IMG/VR virus record: IMGVR_UViG_3300032053_007366
Span: 1 to 23,904 of that record
Origin: a virus
DNA: 23,904 nt
Reading direction: 5' to 3' (one strand)
Part shown: positions 15,597 through 22,909 of the stretch, piece by piece
How positions within the stretch are numbered: position 1 is the stretch's first letter
How the letters are laid out: each line of letters opens with the position of its first letter
Notes under the pieces: generated by a model
Told to the model about the DNA's origin: nothing
The model's input: only the letters and a program-made list of their open reading frames with translations
Database searches by the model: none
Made by a program: the position numbers and the translations under genes

Positions 15597-16331
15597 ATGA
15601 GCGAAATTGATTTAATAATACGTTTTGCTGATAATTATTATAATAATTGTCAACAAATGGTGAAAGTTTCCCGCATCCGGAAACTTCCGGATGGAAAGTT
15701 TCGCGCAGTATCTCGTGATGGTAAAAATCTAGGAACTTTTAAATCTAGAGAAGCTGCTAAAAAGAAATTAAAACAAGAAGAATATGCTAATAGTTTTGAT
15801 CATTCAGATGCAGATGATTCTGTTATTGATTTAACAGATACAGAAGAATTTGCTTATTCTGCAGTAATGCGCCAATTAAGACAAAAGGCATCTAAAGAGC
15901 AAGTTATTTTATTTTTAAAGATGTTTAAAAATCAATTTGATAATGCAATAAAGAAAAAAATACAAAAACCAGAACGTGTAGCATTGCAAAATGCTTTGGT
16001 TACTTTTAATAAAGTACATAAAATTAAATTAGATAAAAAATTAACTAAAAATGCTGCAGTTGCCGAACTTGGTGATGCAGAGCATGTTGGAAAATACCTT
16101 TCTGATATTGTTAAATTTACAATAGCAAAAATGCAGCAAGAAAAAAGACTAAATGCATTACAAAAATTAAAACAAAAATTTTATTCTATGAATGAGAATG
16201 AAATTGCATCTAAAAATTTACCAGAATCTGCGGCAGTTGGGCAATCAATTACATTCGTTAAACATGTTTTATTTAATCATAATTCAAAATATATTAGAGA
16301 AGTTCTTAACTCTTTGGTAAGAAATCTATGA
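15597..16331 (+). CDS. Hypothetical protein with a short phage-type GKNLGTF...REAAKKKLKQ motif
   Basis: A 244-residue protein. Residues about 24-61 (KLPDGKFRAVSRDGKNLGTF, then SREAAKKKLKQEEY) form a short beta-hairpin-plus-helix motif that recurs at the ends of many unrelated phage proteins and is of unknown role. Residues about 75-244 are almost all helical and Lys-rich. A second ATG at residue 21 (15657) is possible, but the first lies 3 nt after the previous stop, as is usual here. A perfect GC-rich inverted repeat lies within the early coding part. The stop overlaps the phosphatase start by 4 nt (ATGA), suggesting coupled translation. Confidence 0.75.
   Translation: MSEIDLIIRFADNYYNNCQQMVKVSRIRKLPDGKFRAVSRDGKNLGTFKSREAAKKKLKQEEYANSFDHSDADDSVIDLTDTEEFAYSAVMRQLRQKASKEQVILFLKMFKNQFDNAIKKKIQKPERVALQNALVTFNKVHKIKLDKKLTKNAAVAELGDAEHVGKYLSDIVKFTIAKMQQEKRLNALQKLKQKFYSMNENEIASKNLPESAAVGQSITFVKHVLFNHNSKYIREVLNSLVRNL
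15674..15693. other. Perfect inverted repeat inside the coding region
   Basis: CATCCGGAA, a 2-nt gap (AC), then TTCCGGATG. In RNA it would form an 8-bp GC-rich stem with a 4-nt loop. It is flanked by direct repeats of GAAAGTTTC at 15662-15670 and 15694-15702. It starts about 77 nt downstream of the gene start and is unusually GC-rich for this genome. Confidence 0.6.
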
Positions 16332-17110
16332 TTGAAAGATTTAGGAAAGTTATAGATGGACTTTTTAGAGGGAGCGCACCAACTCCACATGATGTTCTTT
16401 TGTTAAAACAAAATCATGATATTAATAAAATAATTAGTTTAGATCAAGATGCTGGCAATAAAATTGCTCGCACATGTAAAATGCTTGGAATTGAGCACGT
16501 TATGATTCCATTAGATGCAACTAAAATATCATTAATGAAATTATTTCATCATGATATAAAAAAATTATTACTTGATAATGGTCCAACTTTTGTTCATTGT
16601 CATTTTGGTAAAGATCGCACCGGATTATTAATTGCTATTTTTAAAATAAAATATATGGGCATTAGTAATGAAGATGCTCTTAAAGATGCGCAATCTTTAG
16701 GGTTCGGATTAAACGTGTCTAAAAATTGGAGAGATTTGTATAAAAAACTTATACTAGAAACTAAGTCAAAAAAAGATTCTAATAATGCTGATATAGCTTC
16801 GGGTGAACAAAAGAGTATAGTAAATAATGAGCGAGAGAATGTGGGAGATAATAAGGACTCTTATTTGGATCAAGCAAATCAAGGGTCTTTTGCTCCGTAT
16901 ATAAATAAAACTAGACAATATCCCGCAGATTCCGTTTATAATAGCATTAATGACCAATCTCAGACTAGAGAAAATTATAAAACAAATAAGCCAATAAAAG
17001 AACATAATCTTGAGCATGATGTAATGCCACAAGTTGGTGTATTTAATAATGATGCAGGCGGCAGAGGATTTGGTCCAGTAGAAAATGCAGGCGGTTTCTT
17101 TTATGATTAA
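16328..17110 (+). CDS. Cys-dependent protein tyrosine / dual-specificity phosphatase
   Basis: A 260-residue protein. The N-terminal about 155 residues are a phosphatase domain: IDGLFRGSAPTPHDVLLLKQ (about 9-28), the usual entry strand and turn of this superfamily, then a PLDATK loop with a possible general-acid Asp63, then the P-loop VHCHFGKDRTG at 89-99. The P-loop has the nucleophile Cys91 and the phosphate-binding Arg97 (H-C-x5-R). HC-x-x-GKDRTG is characteristic of bacterial tyrosine and phosphoinositide phosphatases. The last about 100 residues are polar and disordered, ending in a Gly-rich tail (DAGGRGFGPVENAGGFFYD) of unknown use. The substrate could be phosphoprotein, RNA 5' end or lipid; the sequence does not decide. 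Translation is likely coupled through the 4-nt overlap upstream. Confidence 0.88.
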   Translation: MIERFRKVIDGLFRGSAPTPHDVLLLKQNHDINKIISLDQDAGNKIARTCKMLGIEHVMIPLDATKISLMKLFHHDIKKLLLDNGPTFVHCHFGKDRTGLLIAIFKIKYMGISNEDALKDAQSLGFGLNVSKNWRDLYKKLILETKSKKDSNNADIASGEQKSIVNNERENVGDNKDSYLDQANQGSFAPYINKTRQYPADSVYNSINDQSQTRENYKTNKPIKEHNLEHDVMPQVGVFNNDAGGRGFGPVENAGGFFYD

Positions 17111-17157
17111 AACATATTGTATCAAAAAACAAACAGCTTTGATTGCTAAGGATTTAT

Positions 17158-17814
17158 ATGTTAAAAATAATTAAAGCCTATGCGATTCAGATGTCATATG
17201 ATGTCTCTGATTCTGAAAAGACTAAGGCAGAGCAGGCATTATTGTATTTTAAAGCTTCAGAGAAGCTTTTAAAAAAAGCATCAGATCATTTAAATATTAT
17301 GAAGACTCCATTTAAAGAAAATCCTGATATGACGACTGAAGATGTAATGTCTGCCCGCGCAGCTATTAGAAGATTTAGAGATACTGTTATCGAAAATTTT
17401 AATGAATTTAAGGTAGAGGCTTTTAGATGTGTTCATATTATGCAACACTTTTCATCAGATACTCAAACTGTTAAATTAATGAAATCTTTTATTACATCAG
17501 TTGATAGTTTAGAGGTTTTAGTTAATGAATTTGCAGATCTTTTTACTGATTTACAATCTAAAGACTTTTCAAAAAATATTGTAGTATCCATGGAATCTAT
17601 TCAAAAAGAATGTAATGGATTAGATAAAATTATTGATGAAAGAATTGTTAATCACATTCAAACCAATATTCTATCTAAAAACTGGACAGATTCGATAAGT
17701 AATGACTTACAAATGAAAGTTGAGCAAAAAACTCCACTTATTTTAGATCTATTTAACAAAAGACAAGAACAATTAAATGAATTAATTAAGGAAAGAGGAT
17801 CGTCAGGTAATTAA
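17158..17814 (+). CDS. Hypothetical helical protein
   Basis: A 218-residue, almost wholly helical protein with heptad-like Leu/Ile spacing and no recognised domain. The frame is open further upstream (from a TTG at 17143), but the ATG at 17158 has TAAGGA 5 nt before it and is preferred. Segments include ALLYFKASEKLLKKASDHL near the start and a long C-terminal helix (NKRQEQLNELIKERG). The size and helicity would fit a scaffold, chaperone or tail-assembly helper, but none is supported by a motif. A 99-nt non-coding gap with a possible promoter follows. Confidence 0.75.
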   Translation: MLKIIKAYAIQMSYDVSDSEKTKAEQALLYFKASEKLLKKASDHLNIMKTPFKENPDMTTEDVMSARAAIRRFRDTVIENFNEFKVEAFRCVHIMQHFSSDTQTVKLMKSFITSVDSLEVLVNEFADLFTDLQSKDFSKNIVVSMESIQKECNGLDKIIDERIVNHIQTNILSKNWTDSISNDLQMKVEQKTPLILDLFNKRQEQLNELIKERGSSGN

Positions 17815-17841
17815 TATTTATAATTTTAACTGCATTATTAG

Positions 17842-17870
17842 TTGAAATTGTGGTAATAATACATTATATT
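17842..17870 (+). promoter_or_regulatory. Possible sigma70-like promoter before the 53-residue ORF and protease/scaffold
   Basis: TTGAAA at 17842-17847 and TATATT at 17865-17870, separated by exactly 17 nt, each match the bacterial consensus in five of six places. The pair sits in one of the few real gaps in the window, 44 nt before the small ORF. AT-richness makes chance matches likely, so this is a candidate only. Confidence 0.4.
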
Positions 17871-17913
17871 AATTGTAATTCTAACGAATTCTATCAACTG
17901 AAAGAGTGAACGA

Positions 17914-18075
17914 ATGTCCTTCCTAAAAACTGGTGACGGAAAAATAATAAATGTTCTAGATGATAAGAACATGACTGAAGAGCAGAAAAAGGCTCTCAAA
18001 GATTCATCTAAACAGATAAGTAAGCAATCCACTAACGATCAGGATGCTTCTGAAGTGAAAAATTCGGGGAGATGA
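17914..18075 (+). CDS. Small hypothetical protein (53 residues)
   Basis: The ORF begins MSFLKTGDGKIINVLDDKNM and continues with a Lys/Glu/Ser/Gln-rich hydrophilic helix ending KNSGR. It is polar, with no membrane segment. It fills an otherwise empty stretch, follows a candidate promoter, and its TGA overlaps the HNH gene's ATG (ATGA), as real neighbours do in this window. The ribosome site is weak (GAGTGA). Its function is unknown. As the last native gene before an inserted endonuclease, it may belong with the protease/scaffold gene downstream. Confidence 0.6.
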   Translation: MSFLKTGDGKIINVLDDKNMTEEQKKALKDSSKQISKQSTNDQDASEVKNSGR

Positions 18076-18758
18076 TAATATCATATATGTTAAAAATGTG
18101 TCACATATGTTTTGAAGAAAAGGATGTCTTATTTTTTTGTAAAAACAAAAATAATATCGATAAACTATCTATTCAATGTAAAAGTTGTGCAAAATACTAT
18201 AGAGATACGCATAAAGAAGAAAAATCTAAATATTTGTCTTCAAACGTAATACATAAACAAAAATACGCAATAGACAATAAAGATAGGGCTAATTTTTTGC
18301 GTCGTGAAAAAAGAAGAAATAATCCTGAAAAAACAAAAACACAGGCTAAAATTAATTATTTACGAAATAAAATCAAAATACGAGCAAAGCAAAAGCTTTT
18401 TTATATAAAAAATATAGCATATTTCCAGATTAAGAGCAAGAAGTATAGAAATCAAAATGTTGAATCTATTTTATTAAGAAATAGACAACGAAAGAGTCGG
18501 CTGAAATCTTATCCAACTATTAAACAATCAGAAATTGATTGTTTATTAAAAACAAATAATCATCAATGCTTATATTGTGGCATTAAAGTGATGAGAAAAA
18601 GTAATCTACATATAGATCATAAGGTTCCATTAGTTCGCAACGGCAGTCATACTATAGAAAATATGGCGCCATCATGTATGCAATGTAATTTGCAAAAGGG
18701 AACTAAAACGTCAGAAGAATTTATTAAACTATTAAGTGGTAACAATAATGCAAAATAA
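18072..18758 (+). CDS. Free-standing HNH homing endonuclease
   Basis: A 228-residue nuclease that looks intact. The N-terminus has a four-Cys zinc knuckle (C10, C13, C36, C39, in CHIC and CKSC), common in phage HNH enzymes. A long, very basic helical middle (about 45-150) probably binds DNA. The HNH fold is at the C-terminus: CLYCG (166-170), IDHKVPL with His183, an Asn at 197, and CMQCNLQKGTKT (202-213). The start could instead be the Met at residue 6 or 9; the ATG at 18072 gives a 4-nt overlap with the small ORF. It ends 11 nt inside the protease/scaffold gene, lodged between two morphogenesis genes like other free-standing homing endonucleases. No intron boundaries are evident. Confidence 0.9.
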   Translation: MIISYMLKMCHICFEEKDVLFFCKNKNNIDKLSIQCKSCAKYYRDTHKEEKSKYLSSNVIHKQKYAIDNKDRANFLRREKRRNNPEKTKTQAKINYLRNKIKIRAKQKLFYIKNIAYFQIKSKKYRNQNVESILLRNRQRKSRLKSYPTIKQSEIDCLLKTNNHQCLYCGIKVMRKSNLHIDHKVPLVRNGSHTIENMAPSCMQCNLQKGTKTSEEFIKLLSGNNNAK

Positions 18759-21700
18759 ATCTGGTTTTACTAAAATAGGCGAAGCATCTGCAATTAATCT
18801 TGAATCAATTGAATCATGTTTGCCAGCTGTTAGTGCGGAGATGCTAGAAGAGTTTAGAAAGACGGCGGCAGATCTTAAAAAAATTGCTCCAAAAGCAGAA
18901 GATTTCCTATACTTCTCAGCCGTAATGATGCATGCAGCTGAAGCTGCAGGACTTCATGATGATGGTACTCCGAGATTAAATGCTCGTGGAGAAAAGGTTG
19001 AAGTAGGTTGGGACAAATCTGGTGGCACTTGGCGCTGGATGAGCAACGATTCAAGTATTAAGCCTTATAAGAATTCTAATGGAGATATCTTTCCAGAAGA
19101 AGAATTAGTTAAAGCATATAAAAAGTGGCAGCACAAACCTCTATGTATCGATCATAAATCAAGTTCAGTCGATCATGTTAGAGGTTTTATTGTTGATACA
19201 TATTATGATCGCTCTTTAAAAAGAGTAATTGCATTATGTGCGCTTGATAAAGCAGGCTACCCACAATTAGCAAGACAAGTTTCTACTGGCGTATCTAATT
19301 GCGTATCTATGGGAACTGCAGTTGGAAGAGCAATTTGTACTGATTGTGCAAGAGTTGCAAGAACTGAAGCAGATTTCTGCGACCATATGAGAAAAAAGTC
19401 TTGTTATGGCGAAATTAATATTGATTTAAATCCAATTGAGTTATCAATTGTAGTTAATGGAGCTGATCCAAGAGCTAATATTAAACACATTATTGCTTCA
19501 GCTAATACATTAAATAGCTATCTAGAAACTCAAAGCAATAAATTAGCCAATTATGAAGCAACCATATCATATACTAAAGATGGCTCGCCCGATGGCTCAA
19601 TTCCAGATACCAAAACAATAAGTGGTAAGGATTTAGATAGCTTTAAACAAGATTTTGAAAGAGCCTTAGGCGAACTTAAGGAAATTAATTCAACAATTTC
19701 AGAAAATAATACTAATGATATGGTATCTAATCAATCCCCAGGTTTTGAATCTGAATCTGGCTTGGATAATTCTGGATTAGCTCCACCGCATGCAAGATAC
19801 GCATCCGATGATGTAGAGGTGGACTCTATAGCAGAGCTTCGTAAAGTAACAGCAGCAATTGAACTTAAGCTGAACCAAATGAAACAAAGCTTAGATAAGT
19901 TAGAAAAAACTTCTACAAAAATACAAGAGGAAAATATGTCTGGATCAAACAATATTAATAAAACTGGTTATTTCCAAGGTACGGAAGAGCCTACCCCTGG
20001 ATCTCCAAAATATACTGCCGACCCTCTTAACGTTAAGTTAAGAACAGATGGCGATAAACATATGGATGGCGAAACTCCATTTCCAGATACTGGTTCAGTA
20101 GATAGTCTTTATCCAGGCGATCTTGAAAAAAAGAAACTACTTGCTCGTGCAGAAGCGGAAGACAGAGCAATGAGACGTAATGCAATCGTTGCACTTGCAA
20201 AAGAAGCATTAGATAAAAAAGCTTATTTTCACAATGATGATGGCAAAAAAGAAAACCCAGGAACTCCAACTCCAGGCAAGCCAAAATATCAAGCTGATAA
20301 ATTGAATCTTGATGCCCGTGACGACGATAAACACATGAATGGCAAAAAACCATTTCCAGGTGTTGGTCCAGTTGACGGAATGTATCCAGAAGATATTAAG
20401 ACAAAAGAACTTCATAGCAGAGCCGCTCTTAGAGCCCGCTTTATTAAGGTTCCAAACTCTAACGGCACTCAAGACTTATCTAAGAGTGCATGGGAAGTTT
20501 TCTTGGGAGACAAATTATTATTAACTGCATCTGTTGAAGAATTATCTCGCGGACGCTCTGATGTTGGTTATGGAAACATTGCAACCAAAGAATACGGCGC
20601 TAAATTAATTGAAACAGTTAGAACTTTTGGTTCTGATGGTGTTAAAGCTCTTCTTAAACAAGCTCAAGTCGCACCAGAAGCAGCCCCAGAAGAAGCTACT
20701 CCAGAAGAAGCAGCTCCAGAAGAAGGCGAAGACAAGGGCGGTAAGGGTGATCCAAAGACTGCAGCTCTTAAATTAGCTGAAAAAGTTAGAGATCTTAGTT
20801 CTGATTTAGTGGAAGCTGTCAGAGCATTAGCTGGTGAACAAACTGAAATGGGTGAATCTGAAGGCGCAGGAGATATGGGAACTGCAACAGCATCAGATGA
20901 AACATTTAGTACAACTGCCTTTAATTCAGTTAGACACGAATTAAATGGTGCGCTTACTCAGGCTATTAAAGAGTCAGTTGCAACACTTAATGATCATAGT
21001 CAAGAATTAGAAATGATTTCTGGAATGTATGATAAGGGAGCAGTTAATTCTAATAATGAAGAAATAGTTGGATCTCTTGTTGAGGACGCGTTAACTGAAG
21101 CAAAATCAGCCGTTGCTGATGGTTTCAAATTAATGACAGCTTTTGTTAAGTATGCTCGTGGTACTAAAGCAATCGTAAAACGCGCTGAAATTGAAGCAGA
21201 ACTTAATGCACTAGCTGAGGGAGACACTATGAGCGCAGATACTCAAATGGGAGACGATTTAATGTCTCTTATCAATGATGCAAATGATGGTTTAGGTGAA
21301 GTTGCCGAATTAATGGCAGATGATAATGATGCAGAATTAGGATCTGAAGATTTTAATATTGAAGGTCTTGAGCTTTCAGACGAAAATTTAGATCTTACAA
21401 ATTCAGATGATAACGATGTAATAACTGGAACTCCTGAAGAATTAGCTAAGCAAAAATTTATGCCAGGAACTGAAGTTAAAGTTGCAAGTTATGATACCAG
21501 AGAAGGTCGCGCAGAATTACGCGCCAAATTAGCAGGAGAGTTTAATCCAATATTAGACCAAGCTCATCCAAGTGGTGGATTTACAACTGATTTAGATACG
21601 AAGCCAACTGGTGACTTAGCTAGAGTTGAGGATCTTGAAGAAAAACACAAGGCAATGCTTGATCTTGCAAATGCACCTCCAAAGGTTCGTAAAGAAGCAG

Positions 21701-22197
21701 AAGCTATTAACAGATTAGTTTCTGAAGGAAAACTTGATCCATCAGATTTAGAAGCACTTGTTGCGGAAGGTCTTGATAAGGATGCAGTTTCTTACTGGAA
21801 GAAATTCTATAGTCAAGTTGATGGTGGTTCTGAATTCGCAAGCGAGCTTGTAAAAGAGCATGTTAAAGCTGAACTTGAAACTGAAATCAATACTTACAAA
21901 GTTAAATTAGCTCGTTCTTATGAATTAGCTTATGATATGGCAGATCGAGGATTATGTCATCATGAAAGAAGCGCAATATCTGATCAAGTTGAAGAGATTA
22001 TGAAGTTTAATGATGACTCTTTTGAATCATTAAAAAGAGTAGTTGCAAGACATACTCCAATCATGCGCAAAGAAGCGGGTCGTATGCCACAAGTTGGATT
22101 CTTGGGCGACGGCGAAATTAATACGGCTGCTCCAGTTGATGACTATGCACAATTATCTGCAATGTTTTCAAAGAACACCAAAAGAGGATCTTTCTAA
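18748..22197 (+). CDS. Prohead protease fused to a long scaffold-like protein
   Basis: A 1149-residue protein. The N-terminal about 250 residues have the assemblin-type (HK97 prohead protease, S78-like) pattern: His136 in IDHKSSSVDHVRGFI, a strand VIALCALDK, then Ser187 in GVSNCVSMG, then LNPIELSIVVNGADPRA (about 227-243), matching the family's L-x-E-x-S-x-V-x-x-P/G-A motif. A Cys/His insert (C197, C200, C211, H213) right after the Ser could bind zinc. Residues about 265-390 are linker and coiled coil. About 400-560 hold two tandem YFQ/PTPG repeats. The rest is acidic and helical, as in scaffold proteins, with Glu/Pro/Ala linkers. Start: the frame is open from a GTG at 18736; the ATG at 18748, overlapping the HNH stop by 11 nt, is preferred. 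Expected role: build the prohead, cleave it, and leave. Catalytic residues are assigned by pattern only. Confidence 0.8.
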   Translation: MQNKSGFTKIGEASAINLESIESCLPAVSAEMLEEFRKTAADLKKIAPKAEDFLYFSAVMMHAAEAAGLHDDGTPRLNARGEKVEVGWDKSGGTWRWMSNDSSIKPYKNSNGDIFPEEELVKAYKKWQHKPLCIDHKSSSVDHVRGFIVDTYYDRSLKRVIALCALDKAGYPQLARQVSTGVSNCVSMGTAVGRAICTDCARVARTEADFCDHMRKKSCYGEINIDLNPIELSIVVNGADPRANIKHIIASANTLNSYLETQSNKLANYEATISYTKDGSPDGSIPDTKTISGKDLDSFKQDFERALGELKEINSTISENNTNDMVSNQSPGFESESGLDNSGLAPPHARYASDDVEVDSIAELRKVTAAIELKLNQMKQSLDKLEKTSTKIQEENMSGSNNINKTGYFQGTEEPTPGSPKYTADPLNVKLRTDGDKHMDGETPFPDTGSVDSLYPGDLEKKKLLARAEAEDRAMRRNAIVALAKEALDKKAYFHNDDGKKENPGTPTPGKPKYQADKLNLDARDDDKHMNGKKPFPGVGPVDGMYPEDIKTKELHSRAALRARFIKVPNSNGTQDLSKSAWEVFLGDKLLLTASVEELSRGRSDVGYGNIATKEYGAKLIETVRTFGSDGVKALLKQAQVAPEAAPEEATPEEAAPEEGEDKGGKGDPKTAALKLAEKVRDLSSDLVEAVRALAGEQTEMGESEGAGDMGTATASDETFSTTAFNSVRHELNGALTQAIKESVATLNDHSQELEMISGMYDKGAVNSNNEEIVGSLVEDALTEAKSAVADGFKLMTAFVKYARGTKAIVKRAEIEAELNALAEGDTMSADTQMGDDLMSLINDANDGLGEVAELMADDNDAELGSEDFNIEGLELSDENLDLTNSDDNDVITGTPEELAKQKFMPGTEVKVASYDTREGRAELRAKLAGEFNPILDQAHPSGGFTTDLDTKPTGDLARVEDLEEKHKAMLDLANAPPKVRKEAEAINRLVSEGKLDPSDLEALVAEGLDKDAVSYWKKFYSQVDGGSEFASELVKEHVKAELETEINTYKVKLARSYELAYDMADRGLCHHERSAISDQVEEIMKFNDDSFESLKRVVARHTPIMRKEAGRMPQVGFLGDGEINTAAPVDDYAQLSAMFSKNTKRGSF
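19925..19938 (+). promoter_or_regulatory. Internal ribosome site and in-frame start within the protease/scaffold gene
   Basis: AAGAGGA at 19925-19931 lies 4 nt before an in-frame ATG at 19936, as good as the ribosome sites of the real genes nearby (AGAGG before 4421, AGAGGA before 22228). The encoded start, MSGSNNINKTGYFQ, resembles the real N-terminus MSQNKQSYFQ of the gene at 3605. Confidence 0.6.
19936..22197 (+). CDS. Probable nested scaffold protein (internal in-frame product)
   Basis: Translation from the internal ATG would give the last 753 residues of the protease/scaffold gene, without the protease. This is the arrangement of lambda C/Nu3 and of herpesvirus UL26/UL26.5, in which a shorter scaffold is made in excess from within the protease gene. 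It would contain both YFQ/PTPG repeats, a conserved-looking domain (SAWEVFLGDKLLLTASVEEL onward), acidic helices and the C-terminal helical region ending NTKRGSF. A second possible internal start, with GAGGGAG 5 nt before an ATG at 21229, would give 322 residues. Expression is inferred from sequence only. Confidence 0.5.
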   Translation: MSGSNNINKTGYFQGTEEPTPGSPKYTADPLNVKLRTDGDKHMDGETPFPDTGSVDSLYPGDLEKKKLLARAEAEDRAMRRNAIVALAKEALDKKAYFHNDDGKKENPGTPTPGKPKYQADKLNLDARDDDKHMNGKKPFPGVGPVDGMYPEDIKTKELHSRAALRARFIKVPNSNGTQDLSKSAWEVFLGDKLLLTASVEELSRGRSDVGYGNIATKEYGAKLIETVRTFGSDGVKALLKQAQVAPEAAPEEATPEEAAPEEGEDKGGKGDPKTAALKLAEKVRDLSSDLVEAVRALAGEQTEMGESEGAGDMGTATASDETFSTTAFNSVRHELNGALTQAIKESVATLNDHSQELEMISGMYDKGAVNSNNEEIVGSLVEDALTEAKSAVADGFKLMTAFVKYARGTKAIVKRAEIEAELNALAEGDTMSADTQMGDDLMSLINDANDGLGEVAELMADDNDAELGSEDFNIEGLELSDENLDLTNSDDNDVITGTPEELAKQKFMPGTEVKVASYDTREGRAELRAKLAGEFNPILDQAHPSGGFTTDLDTKPTGDLARVEDLEEKHKAMLDLANAPPKVRKEAEAINRLVSEGKLDPSDLEALVAEGLDKDAVSYWKKFYSQVDGGSEFASELVKEHVKAELETEINTYKVKLARSYELAYDMADRGLCHHERSAISDQVEEIMKFNDDSFESLKRVVARHTPIMRKEAGRMPQVGFLGDGEINTAAPVDDYAQLSAMFSKNTKRGSF
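19969..20424 (+). repeat. Two tandem diverged repeats, YFQ/PTPG...DKHM...PFP...YP type
   Basis: Copy 1 (19969-20151, 61 residues) and copy 2 (20224-20424, 67 residues) align along their whole length. Shared residues are YF, PTPG-x-PKY-xx-D-x-LN, DKHM-x-G, PFP-xx-G-x-VD, YP-x-D and a final RA. The copies differ at many positions, so the duplication is old and both copies seem to have been kept. The first part also occurs at the N-terminus of the 3605 gene. Confidence 0.85.
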
Positions 22198-22227
22198 GAA
22201 ATTAGATAACTTAACATAGAGGATTAT

Positions 22228-22896
22228 ATGAAAAATAACAGTATATCTGATTTTGTCGCCGCAGCAATGGATGCAGTATTAAAAAGTGATGAACATAAAG
22301 CTCTTTTCAATACGCAATATAAATTTGCGTCTGATGAAAATGATGCAAAATGTAGTAAATGTGGCAGTGGTGCATGTGCCTGTGGTGATACCGCAGCAGC
22401 TGATACTGCATTTGTAGATGATTCTTCAGCTGATGATTTATTAGCCGCAGACTCTTTAGCTGATGATTTAGATGCGTCAGATTCGGCTGAAGAAATGTCC
22501 GCTTCTGCCTTTGATCTTGCAATTGATAGTTTATTAACTGCATCTGCAGCTCTCGATTCTGTTGGCATGGAAAAAAGCTCTTCTCTTAGCTTAAAACTAG
22601 CATCATTAGTAGTTGAAGCAAAGAAAAAAGATAAAAAAGACAATGATAGCATGTCGGCTGATGACAAGGCTAAGAAGAAAGCCAAAATGCAAGCTGCAAA
22701 AGAAAAAGAAGAAGCTGCAAAAAAGAAAGAAAAAGAAAAAGCAGCAAAAGCTAAAGAAAAAGAAAAAGCAGCAAAAGATGCACAATCTGCAAAAGATAAT
22801 GCCGCAAAAGCAAAAGCAAAGGCAGCAAAAGAAAAAGACATGCAGTCAGCTAAAGACAAAAAAGCTAAAGAACAAAAAGGTTCTTCTCAAAAATAA
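22228..22896 (+). CDS. Hypothetical protein: Cys cluster, acidic middle, Lys/Ala helix
   Basis: A 222-residue protein with three very different parts. The N-terminus (ISDFVAAAMDAVLKSDEH) resembles that of the next two genes. At 42-52 a cluster CSKCGSGACACG could bind metal. Residues about 55-93 are Asp/Ala/Ser-rich and strongly acidic. Residues 95-129 (FDLAIDSLLTASAALDSVGM onward) match the helical module of the next two genes. From 131 to the end it is a Lys/Ala/Glu helix with KEKEKAAK-type repeats, likely a single long charged helix. It has a good ribosome site, AGAGGA. A long antisense ORF over it is a composition artefact. The extreme charge would suit an internal head or DNA-associated protein; that is inference. 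Confidence 0.8.
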   Translation: MKNNSISDFVAAAMDAVLKSDEHKALFNTQYKFASDENDAKCSKCGSGACACGDTAAADTAFVDDSSADDLLAADSLADDLDASDSAEEMSASAFDLAIDSLLTASAALDSVGMEKSSSLSLKLASLVVEAKKKDKKDNDSMSADDKAKKKAKMQAAKEKEEAAKKKEKEKAAKAKEKEKAAKDAQSAKDNAAKAKAKAAKEKDMQSAKDKKAKEQKGSSQK

Positions 22897-22909
22897 TAGG
22901 TAAATAAAA

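Noticed and set aside
17032-22095. Shared pentapeptide MPQVG in the phosphatase tail and the scaffold C-terminus
   Set aside because: Five residues in two proteins without further similarity around them can easily be chance.
22224-22859. 211-codon ORF on the - strand, Ala/Phe/Ser-rich
   Set aside because: It lies exactly antisense to the low-complexity 22228 gene, whose gca/gct and aaa/gaa codons leave the opposite strand open. The product is compositionally absurd and has no sensible ribosome site.
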